This document shows positions 23,707 to 31,726 of a stretch of 64,000 nt of DNA, piece by piece. Position 1 is the stretch's first letter. Each line of letters begins with the position of its first letter. Both the position numbers and the translations under genes were made by a program. The notes under the pieces were generated by a model. It saw nothing but the letters and a program-made list of their open reading frames with translations, ran no database searches and was not told the origin of the DNA. The stretch spans positions 1-64,000 of the forward strand of contig CANRFC010000010.1 of NCBI GenBank assembly GCA_947629795.1, given 5' to 3'. Source of the stretch: an uncultured Oscillospiraceae bacterium. Its GTDB lineage: Bacteria > Bacillota > Clostridia > Oscillospirales > Oscillospiraceae.

Positions 23707-24831
23707 TCAGAAGGCCTCCCCCTGGCCCAGGAGCTCAGAGGCCCCGGCGGCGCAGGTGGTGATGCCGGCGGCCCCCACCCGGCCCAGGATGTGGAGGACG
23801 GGGCTTTTCCGCCCGCAGGAGCACTCCTCCCCCGGGGAGAGCCAGCCCAGATCGTCGGTCATCACGCTGAGGGTGGGGGTGGCGGTCATCAGGGGGGAGA
23901 TGAGGTCAATGAGCCCCACCTGGCCCATGGGCAGGGGCTCCAGGGTGGCCGGGTCCCGGATGAGGATGCGGCCGTAGATGGGGACGTGGAATTGGTGACG
24001 CTCACAGGCGTTGTAGAAGATGGGGTGCTCCACCGCCCCGAAGAGCTCGTTGACGTGGTCGGGGGGGATGCCCAGGACCTTCCGGGCCAGGGCGTAGAGG
24101 ACATTCTTGTCCACCTCGGCGTCGGCGTGCTGCTTCCAGCCCCCGGCCAGGATGATCCGGGAGCGGGGGCGGAGCTGTACCTGCAGGCCCAGCTCCTCCA
24201 TGCGTTTGAGGCCGAACCAGAGGTAGGAGGGAAAGCCCACGATGCGGGTGGGGAAGGGGGAGCGGGCACATTGTTCCAGAGCCTTGGCCACCCCGTCCAG
24301 GTCGGGGACGTAGGCGCCGTTTTCCCGGCGCAGGGCGTAAAAGCGCCGCAGGGGCGGGGAGAAGAAGGTCAGGCCGAACATGGTGCGGGTGACTCCGGTG
24401 TGGTTGTCCCTGTCCGGCTTGTACCCCAGCACCACGCAGTTGGAGGGCACCGGGGAGACCAGGTGGTGGGCAAAGCCCAGGCGGAGGACCATGGGGACCT
24501 CGGCCAGGATGCAGCCCCAGTCAAAGCCGATGCGGCTGAAGCTGCCGCTGGTGCCCGAGGAGGTGACCTTCATGGCCATGCGCCACTCCGGCATGGAGAA
24601 GAGGGCATGGCGCTTGAAAAAGAGAGTGGGCAGGACGGGGATCCTGGCCAGGTCGTCCATGGTCTTCAGGTCCTCCGGGCGGAAGGAGAAGTGGTCGCAG
24701 ATGGCGGCGTAGTCGGGACAGTGGGCTATGTGGTAGGCGGCGTTGTCCCGGCAGGCGCGGAGGAAGGCGGCGTCAGACCGGGGCAGGTCATAGGGCCTGC
24801 CCATCCAGAAAAGCCGCTGGCGGGAGAGCAT
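23707..24831 (-). CDS. LuxE/PaaK-like acyl-activating protein
   Basis: This encodes 374 residues. It belongs to the ANL-related LuxE acyl-protein synthetase family. The P-loop-like TSSGTSGSFSRIGFD near 90-105 binds ATP, and RSRIILAGGWKQHADAEV near 225-245 is a family landmark. A late cysteine pair (CSCGRKSP) resembles PaaK proteins. LuxE activates a fatty acid with ATP and hands the acyl group to LuxC for reduction. GAGGAGG precedes the ATG. It appears to be the second gene of a four-gene leftward unit beginning with a secreted protein. Confidence 0.85.
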   Translation of the reverse strand: MLSRQRLFWMGRPYDLPRSDAAFLRACRDNAAYHIAHCPDYAAICDHFSFRPEDLKTMDDLARIPVLPTLFFKRHALFSMPEWRMAMKVTSSGTSGSFSRIGFDWGCILAEVPMVLRLGFAHHLVSPVPSNCVVLGYKPDRDNHTGVTRTMFGLTFFSPPLRRFYALRRENGAYVPDLDGVAKALEQCARSPFPTRIVGFPSYLWFGLKRMEELGLQVQLRPRSRIILAGGWKQHADAEVDKNVLYALARKVLGIPPDHVNELFGAVEHPIFYNACERHQFHVPIYGRILIRDPATLEPLPMGQVGLIDLISPLMTATPTLSVMTDDLGWLSPGEECSCGRKSPVLHILGRVGAAGITTCAAGASELLGQGEAF

Positions 24832-24857
24832 GGAAGGACCTCCTCTCTGGGGAAGCG

Positions 24858-25436
24858 TCAGTACTGGTAGGGCTTGTTGGTCTCGATATACACGCCACGC
24901 TCCCCGGACCAGCCCACGTTGAAGCCCAGGGCCTGGCCCAGGTCACGGAGCTTGTAGTAGGTGTGCCAGCCCCCCTGGCTGTCGGTGAGGACGAAGGAGC
25001 TCAGAGCCATCTGGACGCTGCCCACGTAGGTGGCGGTGCCCCAGCGGTAGCTCTGGTTCCCGGTGAAGGGGGAGGCCGAGAGCTCGGTGCCGTTGGGGAC
25101 GTAGGTCTGGCCGGGGCGGAGGGTCACAAGGCCGTCCCACTCCACGGCGAACTCGGCCCGGGTGCCCGTCAGGCGGACGGCCAGGTCCCGGAGCTTCACG
25201 TAGTTGGTGGGGTTGCCCTGCTCGTCCATCAGGGCGTACATCTGGAACTCCACTTTGCGGCCGTCCAGGTCCACCGTCTGGGTGGAGACGTAGGCGATGT
25301 CGGGGTCGTAGACCACCAGGGCGGCGGGCTCTGAGGCCTCCGGAGCGCCCTCCGGGACCTGGGGGGCCTCTTCGGCCAGGGCCGGGGTCAGGAGCAGGGC
25401 GGCGGAGAGGAGCAGGGCGGGAAATCGGGTGTGCAT
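24858..25436 (-). CDS. Secreted protein with copper-amine-oxidase-N/stalk-like repeats
   Basis: This encodes 192 residues. A signal peptide (MHTRFPALLLSAALLLTPALA) with a cleavage site near residue 21 precedes two similar modules with the YVKLRDLA and YYKLRDLGQALGFNVGW motifs. Such motifs occur in the copper amine oxidase N-terminal-like domain common in secreted clostridial proteins, usually next to SLH or other wall domains. The function is unknown. It lies 26 bases upstream of the LuxE-like gene and is probably co-transcribed with it. Confidence 0.75.
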   Translation of the reverse strand: MHTRFPALLLSAALLLTPALAEEAPQVPEGAPEASEPAALVVYDPDIAYVSTQTVDLDGRKVEFQMYALMDEQGNPTNYVKLRDLAVRLTGTRAEFAVEWDGLVTLRPGQTYVPNGTELSASPFTGNQSYRWGTATYVGSVQMALSSFVLTDSQGGWHTYYKLRDLGQALGFNVGWSGERGVYIETNKPYQY

Positions 25437-25472
25437 AGCGGGTTCCCCCTTTTTTCTGTTGAAAATAGTTTA

Positions 25473-25503
25473 CCCCTTGCCGGCCGTTCTGGCAAGGGGT
25501 TTT
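25473..25503. terminator. Hairpin between secreted-protein gene and membrane-protein gene
   Basis: CCCCTTGCC at 25473-25481 pairs with GGCAAGGGG at 25491-25499. T-rich sequence follows on the plus strand (TTTT). On the minus strand the tract is interrupted (TAAACTATTTTC), so termination there may be partial. Confidence 0.6.
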
Positions 25504-25511
25504 GAGAAAAA

Positions 25512-25964
25512 TCAGCTCTCCAGCAGGGTGTCGGAGAGGGGGCCCAGCTCCCGGGAGAGGGTCCCGGAGGAGGTCTCCACCCCCTGGGAAAGGGACTCCA
25601 GGTGGGTGCGCTCCAGGTCCCGCCAGCGGACGATGGCGGCACAGAGCACCAGGATGGAGGCCCACAGGTTGGCCTGGGCCGAGCGGGCGGCCTGGGGGGT
25701 GGCGGTGTCCCGGGTCAGCTCCACCGCCAGGCACAAAAAGAAGCCCAGGGCCCCCAGGACCAGGGCGGAGGCGCCGTGGCGCAGGGGGTAGACCTCCCCC
25801 ACCTCTGCCGCGGCGGCGTCCTCCCCGGCCAGGGCCAGGCGGAGGGCCTCCCGCTGCCGGAGGGAGGCCAGGAGGGAGAGGAGGACCGAGGCGATGATGA
25901 CGAGGATAAAAAAGATGGAGGAATCCAGAATGGCACGCTGTTGGCGCAGGTCGGGATCGGTCAT
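25512..25964 (-). CDS. Hypothetical membrane protein
   Basis: This encodes 150 residues. Hydrophobic segments lie at about 15-35, 66-85 and 98-113, separated by charged stretches; the C-terminus (LESLSQGVETSSGTLSRELG) is soluble. I recognise no family. It lies 24 bases after the M16 peptidase gene in the same direction and is probably co-transcribed, with a hairpin marking the end of that unit. Confidence 0.65.
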   Translation of the reverse strand: MTDPDLRQQRAILDSSIFFILVIIASVLLSLLASLRQREALRLALAGEDAAAAEVGEVYPLRHGASALVLGALGFFLCLAVELTRDTATPQAARSAQANLWASILVLCAAIVRWRDLERTHLESLSQGVETSSGTLSRELGPLSDTLLES

Positions 25965-25988
25965 GGGGGCTCCTTTCGGGAAAGAGGG

Positions 25989-27239
25989 TCAGGAGAGAAG
26001 GGCTTGGTAGTCCTGGGCGGGGCGGACCTTGCCCACGGCGGACAGGGAGACTTGACGGAAGTCCAGCAGCTCTTGGGCCAGGACCTGCACGTCCCGGGGG
26101 GTGACGGCGTCGTAGGCGGCGATGACCTCCTGGGGAGAGAGGACCCGGTCCAGAAGGAGCTCCCCCCGGCCCAGGGCGGACATGTGGGACTGGGTGGACT
26201 CCAGGCCCATGAGGACGTTGGCCTTGGACTGCTCCCGGGCCCGGTCCAGCTCGGCGTCGGTGACCCCCTCTTGGGTGAAGCGCTCCACCTCCCGGCGGAT
26301 GGTGGCCAGGGCCTGTTCCTCGGTGGCGGGGTTGGTGGCGGTGTAGACGCAGAAGGTGCCCAGGTCGGTATAGCCCGCGCCGTAGGTGTACACCGAGTAG
26401 CAAAGGCCGCTCTTCTCCCGGACCTGCTGCCACAGCCGGGAGGACATGCCACCCCCCAGAATGGAGGAGAGGAGCTGGAGGGTGAAGCGGCGCTGGTCGG
26501 CCAGGGGCAGGCCGGGGAAGGCCAGGGTCAGGTGGTTCTGCTCGGTGTGCCTGCGCTTGACGGTGAAGCCGGGGGTGTATTTTGCCCCCTTGCAGGAGGG
26601 GAGGGGCCTGGGCTCCAGGGCGGAGAAGCGCCGGCACAGGTCATCCACGTGGGCCTGGGTGAAGCTCCCCGCCAGGGTGACCACCAGGGCGGAGGGGACG
26701 TAGTGCCGGTCCCGCCAGTCCCTCAGACTCTCCCCGGTGAAGGCGTCCAGGGTGGCCTTTTTTCCCAGGATGGGCCGGGCCAGAGGGCAGCCCCGGTAGA
26801 TCCGGGCAGCCAGACGCTCGGCGCACAGGTCCTCGGGGTTGTCGGCGTACATGCCCATCTCCTCTAAAATGACCCCCCGCTCGGTGTCCACGTCGGCCTG
26901 GTCAAATTTGGAGCAGAAGAGCATGTCGCACAGCACGTCGATGGCCCGGGTGAGATGGGAGTCCAGGACCCAGGCGTAGAAGACCGTGTTCTCCTTGGTG
27001 GTGTAGGCGTTCATCTGGCCGCCCACGGCGTCCATCTCCTCGGCCAGCTCGGCGGCGGTGCGGCGGGCGGTGCCCTTGAAGGTCATATGCTCGATGAAGT
27101 GGGCGGTGCCGGCCTCGCCGGGGGACTCCTGGCGGGAGCCGGCTCCCACCCACACGCCGATGGCGGCGGAGCGGATGCCGGGGACATGCTCGGTGAGGAT
27201 GCGCACGCCGTTGGGAAGGGTCAGCTTGTCATAGTACAT
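25989..27239 (-). CDS. M16-family zinc peptidase
   Basis: This encodes 416 residues, the single-chain processing-peptidase length. The inverted zinc motif HxxEH is H47-F-I-E50-H51 (TAHFIEHMTFKGT), with the third ligand glutamate in ERGVILEEMGMY. The C-terminal domain carries GGGMSSRLWQQVREKSGLCYSV, the substrate-binding loop of M16B proteins. These cleave peptides or transit sequences. In Firmicutes the physiological role is uncertain. A good ribosome site, AAAGGAG, precedes the ATG. Confidence 0.92.
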   Translation of the reverse strand: MYYDKLTLPNGVRILTEHVPGIRSAAIGVWVGAGSRQESPGEAGTAHFIEHMTFKGTARRTAAELAEEMDAVGGQMNAYTTKENTVFYAWVLDSHLTRAIDVLCDMLFCSKFDQADVDTERGVILEEMGMYADNPEDLCAERLAARIYRGCPLARPILGKKATLDAFTGESLRDWRDRHYVPSALVVTLAGSFTQAHVDDLCRRFSALEPRPLPSCKGAKYTPGFTVKRRHTEQNHLTLAFPGLPLADQRRFTLQLLSSILGGGMSSRLWQQVREKSGLCYSVYTYGAGYTDLGTFCVYTATNPATEEQALATIRREVERFTQEGVTDAELDRAREQSKANVLMGLESTQSHMSALGRGELLLDRVLSPQEVIAAYDAVTPRDVQVLAQELLDFRQVSLSAVGKVRPAQDYQALLS

Positions 27240-27308
27240 GGGAAGGGCTCCTTTGTGTGGCTTTTTCCGATATTTTCCTCTATTCTGTCCGGTTTGTCAA
27301 TGGAGTAT

Positions 27309-27848
27309 TTACGTTCCCAGCTGCCACAGGCCCAGGGCGGTCAGGAGGGCCCCGGACAGGGGGAGGGCCAGCTCTCCCCAGTGGCGCAGCCGCTCCCCCA
27401 GCACCCGGCCCAGGGCCAGGGAGAGGAGGGTCACGGCGAAGTTGCACCCGGCGCACAGCAGAGGGGGCAGGCCGGTGACCCCGGCGGCCACCCCCACCCC
27501 GGCGTTGTTCACCGCCAGGGCGGCCGAGAGGGCCAGGGCGCTCTTGCCCTCCCCCCGGGGGGTGGGCGGGGCGCCCCGGAGGGCGTCCAGGATGTACCAA
27601 AGGCCCAGGGCGGTGAGGGCCACGCCCCCCAGGCGGTCGGCCAGGGCGGGGGGCAGGAGGGCGGCGCCGGCCTTGCCCAGGGCCAGGGAGAGGAAGGTCA
27701 CGGCGGTGGTGGCGGCCGAGACCATGAGGGCGGAGCGCAGGCACAGCCCCCGGCCCCGGGCCCCCTGGCCCACGGCGGCGGCCACGGTGTCCAGATTGCA
27801 GGCCAGAGCGAAGAGAAGAGCCGCCCCGAGGGCGGGAAAAAAGTCCAT
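27309..27848 (-). CDS. MntP/YtaF-family membrane protein
   Basis: This encodes 179 residues in two internally similar halves, each starting with an asparagine/aspartate-bearing helix: ALACNLDTVAAAVGQG near 14-29 and AALAVNNAGVGVAAGV near 112-127. This matches the DUF204 duplication of MntP manganese exporters and the sporulation protein YtaF. The NN in the second half resembles YtaF more than MntP. About five to six membrane helices. GAGGTG precedes the ATG. It is divergent from the HD gene. Confidence 0.8.
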   Translation of the reverse strand: MDFFPALGAALLFALACNLDTVAAAVGQGARGRGLCLRSALMVSAATTAVTFLSLALGKAGAALLPPALADRLGGVALTALGLWYILDALRGAPPTPRGEGKSALALSAALAVNNAGVGVAAGVTGLPPLLCAGCNFAVTLLSLALGRVLGERLRHWGELALPLSGALLTALGLWQLGT

Positions 27849-27965
27849 GGGAATTCACCTCTTCCCAGCCTATGGGGGGAGGGCTGTTTGGGTTCGGGGG
27901 GCTTGCCGGGAAGGGATTTCCGTGTTATAATGCTTGGTTGTCAAAAAAAGAAAGGGAGCGATGGC

Positions 27966-28556
27966 TTGGACGGGAAGGAAGAATTTCTGGAGCTCTTCCG
28001 GAGCAAGATCCACCGGGAGGGCAGCGAGGCGCTGCTGGACTACTTAGAGAACAAATCAGATTTCTTCACCGCGCCGGCCTCGGCCAGGTTCCACGGGGCC
28101 TATGCCGGGGGACTGTGCGAGCACAGCCTGAACGTCTATCACTGCCTGGTGGACTACCTGGCCCGGGAGCGGGTCCAGGAGCTCTACGGCATCGAGGTCG
28201 GCGAGGAGTCGGCGGCCATCGCCGCCCTGCTCCACGACGTGTGCAAGATCGGCTGCTACCGGGCGGGCACCCGGAACGTGAAAAACGAGACCACCGGGCA
28301 GTGGGAGAAGGTCCCCACCTTCTTCTACGAGGATAAGCTGCCCTACGGCCACGGGGAGAAGTCGGTCTACATCATCTCCGGGTTCATGCGCCTGACCCGG
28401 GAGGAGGCCATGGCCATCCGGTGGCACATGGGCTTTTCCGGCCAGGAGGACGCCCGGATGGTGGGCCAGGCCCTGGAGCAGTACCCCCTGGCCTTCGCCC
28501 TGAGCGTGGCCGACATGGAGGCAACCTATTTCCTGGAGGGTGAGGAGCATGCCTGA
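27966..28556 (+). CDS. HD-domain phosphohydrolase-like protein
   Basis: This encodes 196 residues starting at TTG 27966 (DGKEEFLELFRSKI), with GGGAG eight bases upstream. An in-frame opening far upstream exists but overlaps genes on the other strand and has no ribosome site. The HD-superfamily metal ligands are visible as GLCEHSLNVY and ALLHDVCK. The family resembles metal-dependent hydrolases of nucleotides or RNA annotated as hydrolase or HD family in clostridia. The substrate is unknown. The stop overlaps the start of the TauE/SafE gene. Confidence 0.85.
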   Translation: MDGKEEFLELFRSKIHREGSEALLDYLENKSDFFTAPASARFHGAYAGGLCEHSLNVYHCLVDYLARERVQELYGIEVGEESAAIAALLHDVCKIGCYRAGTRNVKNETTGQWEKVPTFFYEDKLPYGHGEKSVYIISGFMRLTREEAMAIRWHMGFSGQEDARMVGQALEQYPLAFALSVADMEATYFLEGEEHA

Positions 28557-29328
28557 GTTTCCCCTTCCGCCGCTGACCATGGTGTTTTTGTGCTTTATGG
28601 TGGGCCTGGCCGGGTTCGTGGACTCCTCCGCCGGGGGCGGAGGGCTCATCGCCCTGCCTGCCTACATGGCCGCCGGGCTGCCCATGCACACGGTCTACGC
28701 CTGCAACAAGACCTCCTCCGCCATCGGCACCACCTTTTCCACTCTGCGGTTCCTGAAAAACGGGGCGGCCGACCTGAAGGTGGGGCTCCTGGCCGCCGCC
28801 ACCAGCTTTCTGGGGGCGGGGCTTGCCAGCCAGGTGGTGCTCCTCATCCCCGACGCCGCCCTCCGGGTGGTGCTGCTCATTTTGCTGCCGGTGGCCGCGG
28901 TGATCATCTTTACCCGCCGGGCGGTGGCCGACGAGGACCGGTCCGACCGGCTCTCGGGCGCCAAAAAGTGGCTCATCGCCGCCGCTATCGGGTTCTTCAT
29001 CGGGGGGTACGACGGCCTCATCGGGCCGGGGACGGGGACCTTCGCCATCATCGCCTTTTCCACCCTGATGGGCTATGACCTGCGCAAGTCCTCGGGCAAC
29101 GCCAAGCTGCTGAACCTGGCCAGCAACTACGCCAGCGTCATCACGGTGGTGACGGCCGGGAAGGTGCTGTGGGCGGTGGCCCTGCCCTGTGGGCTGTGCG
29201 GCATCGTGGGGCACCTGCTGGGCAGCGGCATGGCTCTGAAGAAGGGGGCCCGGTTCATCCGGCCCATGATGATCGTGGTGCTCTGTCTCCTCCTGGCCGA
29301 TTTGGCCAAGGAGACCTTTTTCGCGTGA
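28549..29328 (+). CDS. TSUP-family (TauE/SafE) anion transporter
   Basis: This encodes about 260 residues with seven to eight hydrophobic helices. The N-terminal AGFVDSSAGGGGLIALPAYM and the mid-protein FFIGGYDGLIGPGTGTF are the two TauE/SafE repeat signatures. The family exports or imports sulfite, sulfoacetate or similar anions. ATG at 28549 overlaps the HD gene stop by eight bases, with GGAGGGTGAGG as ribosome site. Confidence 0.9.
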   Translation: MPEFPLPPLTMVFLCFMVGLAGFVDSSAGGGGLIALPAYMAAGLPMHTVYACNKTSSAIGTTFSTLRFLKNGAADLKVGLLAAATSFLGAGLASQVVLLIPDAALRVVLLILLPVAAVIIFTRRAVADEDRSDRLSGAKKWLIAAAIGFFIGGYDGLIGPGTGTFAIIAFSTLMGYDLRKSSGNAKLLNLASNYASVITVVTAGKVLWAVALPCGLCGIVGHLLGSGMALKKGARFIRPMMIVVLCLLLADLAKETFFA

Positions 29329-29343
29329 AGGGAGCGTTTTTTC

Positions 29344-30729
29344 TTGGCACAGGATAAGAATTCTCTGGGCACCGCCCCGGTGGGGAAGCTGATGGTGAAG
29401 CTGTCGGTGCCCGCGGTGGCGGCCCAGCTGGTCAATGCCCTCTACAACATTGTGGACCGGATGTACATCGGCCACATGGAGGGGGTGGGGGACCTGGCCC
29501 TCACCGGGCTGGGGGTGTGCTTCCCCATCCTCATGTTCATCTCGGCCCTGTCCGCCCTGGCGGGCATCGGCGGCGGTTCCCGGGCCGCCATCCGCATGGG
29601 CGAGGGGGACACCGACGGGGCAGAGACCATTCTGGGAGGCTCCACCGCCCTGCTGCTGGTGATGGCCGTCCTGGCCACCGGGCTGTTCCAGGTCTTCAAG
29701 GAGCCCCTTCTGCTCCTCTTCGGCGCCGGGGAGGGCACCACCCTGCCCTACGCCCTGGACTACCTTTCGGTCTATCTGTGGGGCTCGGTGTCGGTGCTGC
29801 TGTCCCTGGGGCTGAACAACTTCATCACCACCCAGGGCTTTGCCCTGTTCTCCATGCTCACGGTGGTCATCGGCGCGGTGTGCAACATCGTGCTGGACCC
29901 CATCTTCATCTTCGGTCTGGGCATGGGGGTGAAGGGCGCGGCCCTGGCCACCATCCTGTCCCAGACGGTCTCGGCGGTGTGGGTCCTGGCCTTCCTCCGG
30001 GGGAAGCGGACCCTCCTGAAGCTCCGGGGGAAGTACCTGCGGCTGAACTGGAAGGTCCTGGCCCCCGTGGTGGCCATCGGGGTGTCCCCCTTCATCATGC
30101 AGTCCACCGAGAGCCTGGTGTCCATCTCCTTCAACTCCTCGCTGAAGTTTTACGGCGACGACGTGTACGTGGGGGCCATGACCATCGCCTCGTCGGTGAT
30201 GCAGGTGGGCTCCATGCCCCTCCACGGCCTGGCCCAGGGGGCCCAGCCCATCGTGGGGTACAACTACGGGGCGGGGAACTTCGACCGGGTGAAGAAGGCC
30301 TTCAGGCTCCTGCTGGCGTCCTGCGTGGTGTTCACGGCGGTCTTGTGGGGGTTGGCGGAGTGCTTCCCCGACGTGTTCATCGCCCTCTTTAACGACAAGC
30401 CCGAGCTGGTGGAGGTGGCCCGGCGGACCATCCGGGTCTACATGGCGGGAATGTTCGCCTTCGGGGTGCAGTCCTCCTGCCAGCAGACCTTCGTGGCCCT
30501 GGGCCAGGCCAAGATCTCCCTCTTCCTGGCCCTGCTGCGGAAGATCATCCTGCTCATCCCTCTTATCTTCATCCTGCCCCACATCCTGGCAGACAAGGTC
30601 TTTGCCGTGTGGCTCTCCGAGCCTGTTGCCGATATCCTGGCTGCCATCACCACCGGGTGCATGTTCGCCTGGCGCTTCCCCAAGATCCTGGAGCAGCGGA
30701 AGGAGCAGCTGGAGCACCACGAGGAATAG
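29344..30729 (+). CDS. MATE-family multidrug/sodium antiporter
   Basis: This encodes 461 residues with twelve predicted helices in two halves. The N-terminal LGTAPVGKLMVKLSVPAVAA, VDRMYIGHMEGVG and GIGGGSRAAIRMGEG are landmarks of the NorM/DinF-like clostridial MATE exporters. It extrudes cationic drugs or metabolites using Na+ or H+. The likely start is TTG at 29344 with AAGGGAG upstream, 15 bases after the TauE/SafE stop. An intrinsic terminator follows directly. Confidence 0.93.
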   Translation: MAQDKNSLGTAPVGKLMVKLSVPAVAAQLVNALYNIVDRMYIGHMEGVGDLALTGLGVCFPILMFISALSALAGIGGGSRAAIRMGEGDTDGAETILGGSTALLLVMAVLATGLFQVFKEPLLLLFGAGEGTTLPYALDYLSVYLWGSVSVLLSLGLNNFITTQGFALFSMLTVVIGAVCNIVLDPIFIFGLGMGVKGAALATILSQTVSAVWVLAFLRGKRTLLKLRGKYLRLNWKVLAPVVAIGVSPFIMQSTESLVSISFNSSLKFYGDDVYVGAMTIASSVMQVGSMPLHGLAQGAQPIVGYNYGAGNFDRVKKAFRLLLASCVVFTAVLWGLAECFPDVFIALFNDKPELVEVARRTIRVYMAGMFAFGVQSSCQQTFVALGQAKISLFLALLRKIILLIPLIFILPHILADKVFAVWLSEPVADILAAITTGCMFAWRFPKILEQRKEQLEHHEE

Positions 30730-30736
30730 AATGGAT

Positions 30737-30766
30737 CGGGCCCCTGCTCCGGGGGCTCGATTTTTT
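30737..30766 (+). terminator. Terminator after the MATE gene, abutting the patatin ribosome site
   Basis: CGGGCCCC at 30737-30744 pairs with GGGGCTCG at 30752-30759 (one wobble), followed by A and TTTTTT. The next gene's GGAGGG begins about four bases later, so no separate promoter fits between. Either read-through feeds patatin or its promoter lies within the MATE gene. Confidence 0.75.
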
Positions 30767-30781
30767 GCTGGAGGGACGGCT

Positions 30782-31657
30782 ATGAAGGATTTCGGACTGG
30801 TTCTGGCCGGGGGCGGCGGGAAGGGCGCCTATCAGGTGGGCGTGTGGAAGTGTCTGCGGGAGTACGGCATGGACAGGCACATCAAGGCGGTGTCGGGCAC
30901 GTCGGTGGGGGCCCTCAACGCCGCTCTGGTGACCCAGGGGGACCTGGAAAAGGCCCTGGAGCTCTGGGAGGCGCTGAGCGCGGACCAGATCCTGGCCGCC
31001 AAGACCGCGGAGGAGCGGCTCCACAGCGAGGACATCCTGGCGGCGGGGCGGACTGCCCTGGAGAGCCTTCGGGACGCCGCCGGGACCTCGGTGCTGTCCA
31101 TGGCCACCCTCCAGGCCACGGCGGAGACCATGATCGGGGGCAGCCGGGGCATCTTTTCCCGGTCGGGGCTCCTCTCCCTCATGGAGGAGGGCATCGACTT
31201 CGGGGGCATCGCCGCCTCGGCCATCCCCTGTTTCGTCACCTGCCTGTCCTTCCCGGCGCTGAAGGTGGAGCGGTTTGATCTGCGGACGTGCTCGCCGGAG
31301 GAGGGGAAGGCCCTGCTTCTGGCCTCGTCGGCCATCCCCCTGGTGTTCAACGCCGAGCACTTCCGGGAGCGGGCCTACTACGACGGGGGCGTTCCCGGCC
31401 TGGGGGACAACGTGCCGGTGCGGCCCATCTACGACCTGGGGCTCCGGAATATCCTGGTTATCCATCTGGACAGGGGCCAGCCGGTGGACCGGGAGGAATT
31501 CCCGGGGGCCCACATCTACGAGGTGACCCCCAGTGTGGACCTGGGGAATTTCTTCACCGGGGCGCTGAACTTCTCCGCCGAGACCGCCAGGCTCCACATC
31601 GGCCAGGGATACGGGGACATGAAGGCCATCCTGGACCCCTTCGCCGACTGGGAGTAG
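30782..31657 (+). CDS. Patatin-like phospholipase
   Basis: This encodes 291 residues. The oxyanion loop GGGGKG is at 10-15, the nucleophile S41 in GTSVG at 39-43, and the catalytic aspartate D201 in DGG at 201-203, so the Ser-Asp dyad is complete. Patatin-type lipases hydrolyse acyl chains from membrane lipids. There is no signal peptide, so it is a cytoplasmic or membrane-peripheral enzyme. ATG at 30782 has GGAGGGACGGCT upstream; longer in-frame reading overlaps the MATE gene and is not credible. Confidence 0.9.
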   Translation: MKDFGLVLAGGGGKGAYQVGVWKCLREYGMDRHIKAVSGTSVGALNAALVTQGDLEKALELWEALSADQILAAKTAEERLHSEDILAAGRTALESLRDAAGTSVLSMATLQATAETMIGGSRGIFSRSGLLSLMEEGIDFGGIAASAIPCFVTCLSFPALKVERFDLRTCSPEEGKALLLASSAIPLVFNAEHFRERAYYDGGVPGLGDNVPVRPIYDLGLRNILVIHLDRGQPVDREEFPGAHIYEVTPSVDLGNFFTGALNFSAETARLHIGQGYGDMKAILDPFADWE

Positions 31658-31684
31658 AGAAGGACCCCATGCCCAAAGCATAAG

Positions 31685-31717
31685 AAAAGCCCTGAACGCG
31701 CGGCGTTCAGGGCTTTT
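31685..31717. terminator. Bidirectional terminator between patatin and mnmA
   Basis: A perfect 15-bp stem (AAAAGCCCTGAACGC at 31685-31699 with 31703-31717), three-base loop, with T-runs on both strands. Confidence 0.92.
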
Positions 31718-31726
31718 TTGCGCTGT

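Noticed and set aside
20827-24831. LuxC and LuxE homologues as a bioluminescence operon
   Set aside because: No luxA, luxB or luxD gene in or around the cluster, and anaerobic gut Firmicutes lack the oxygen-dependent luciferase reaction.
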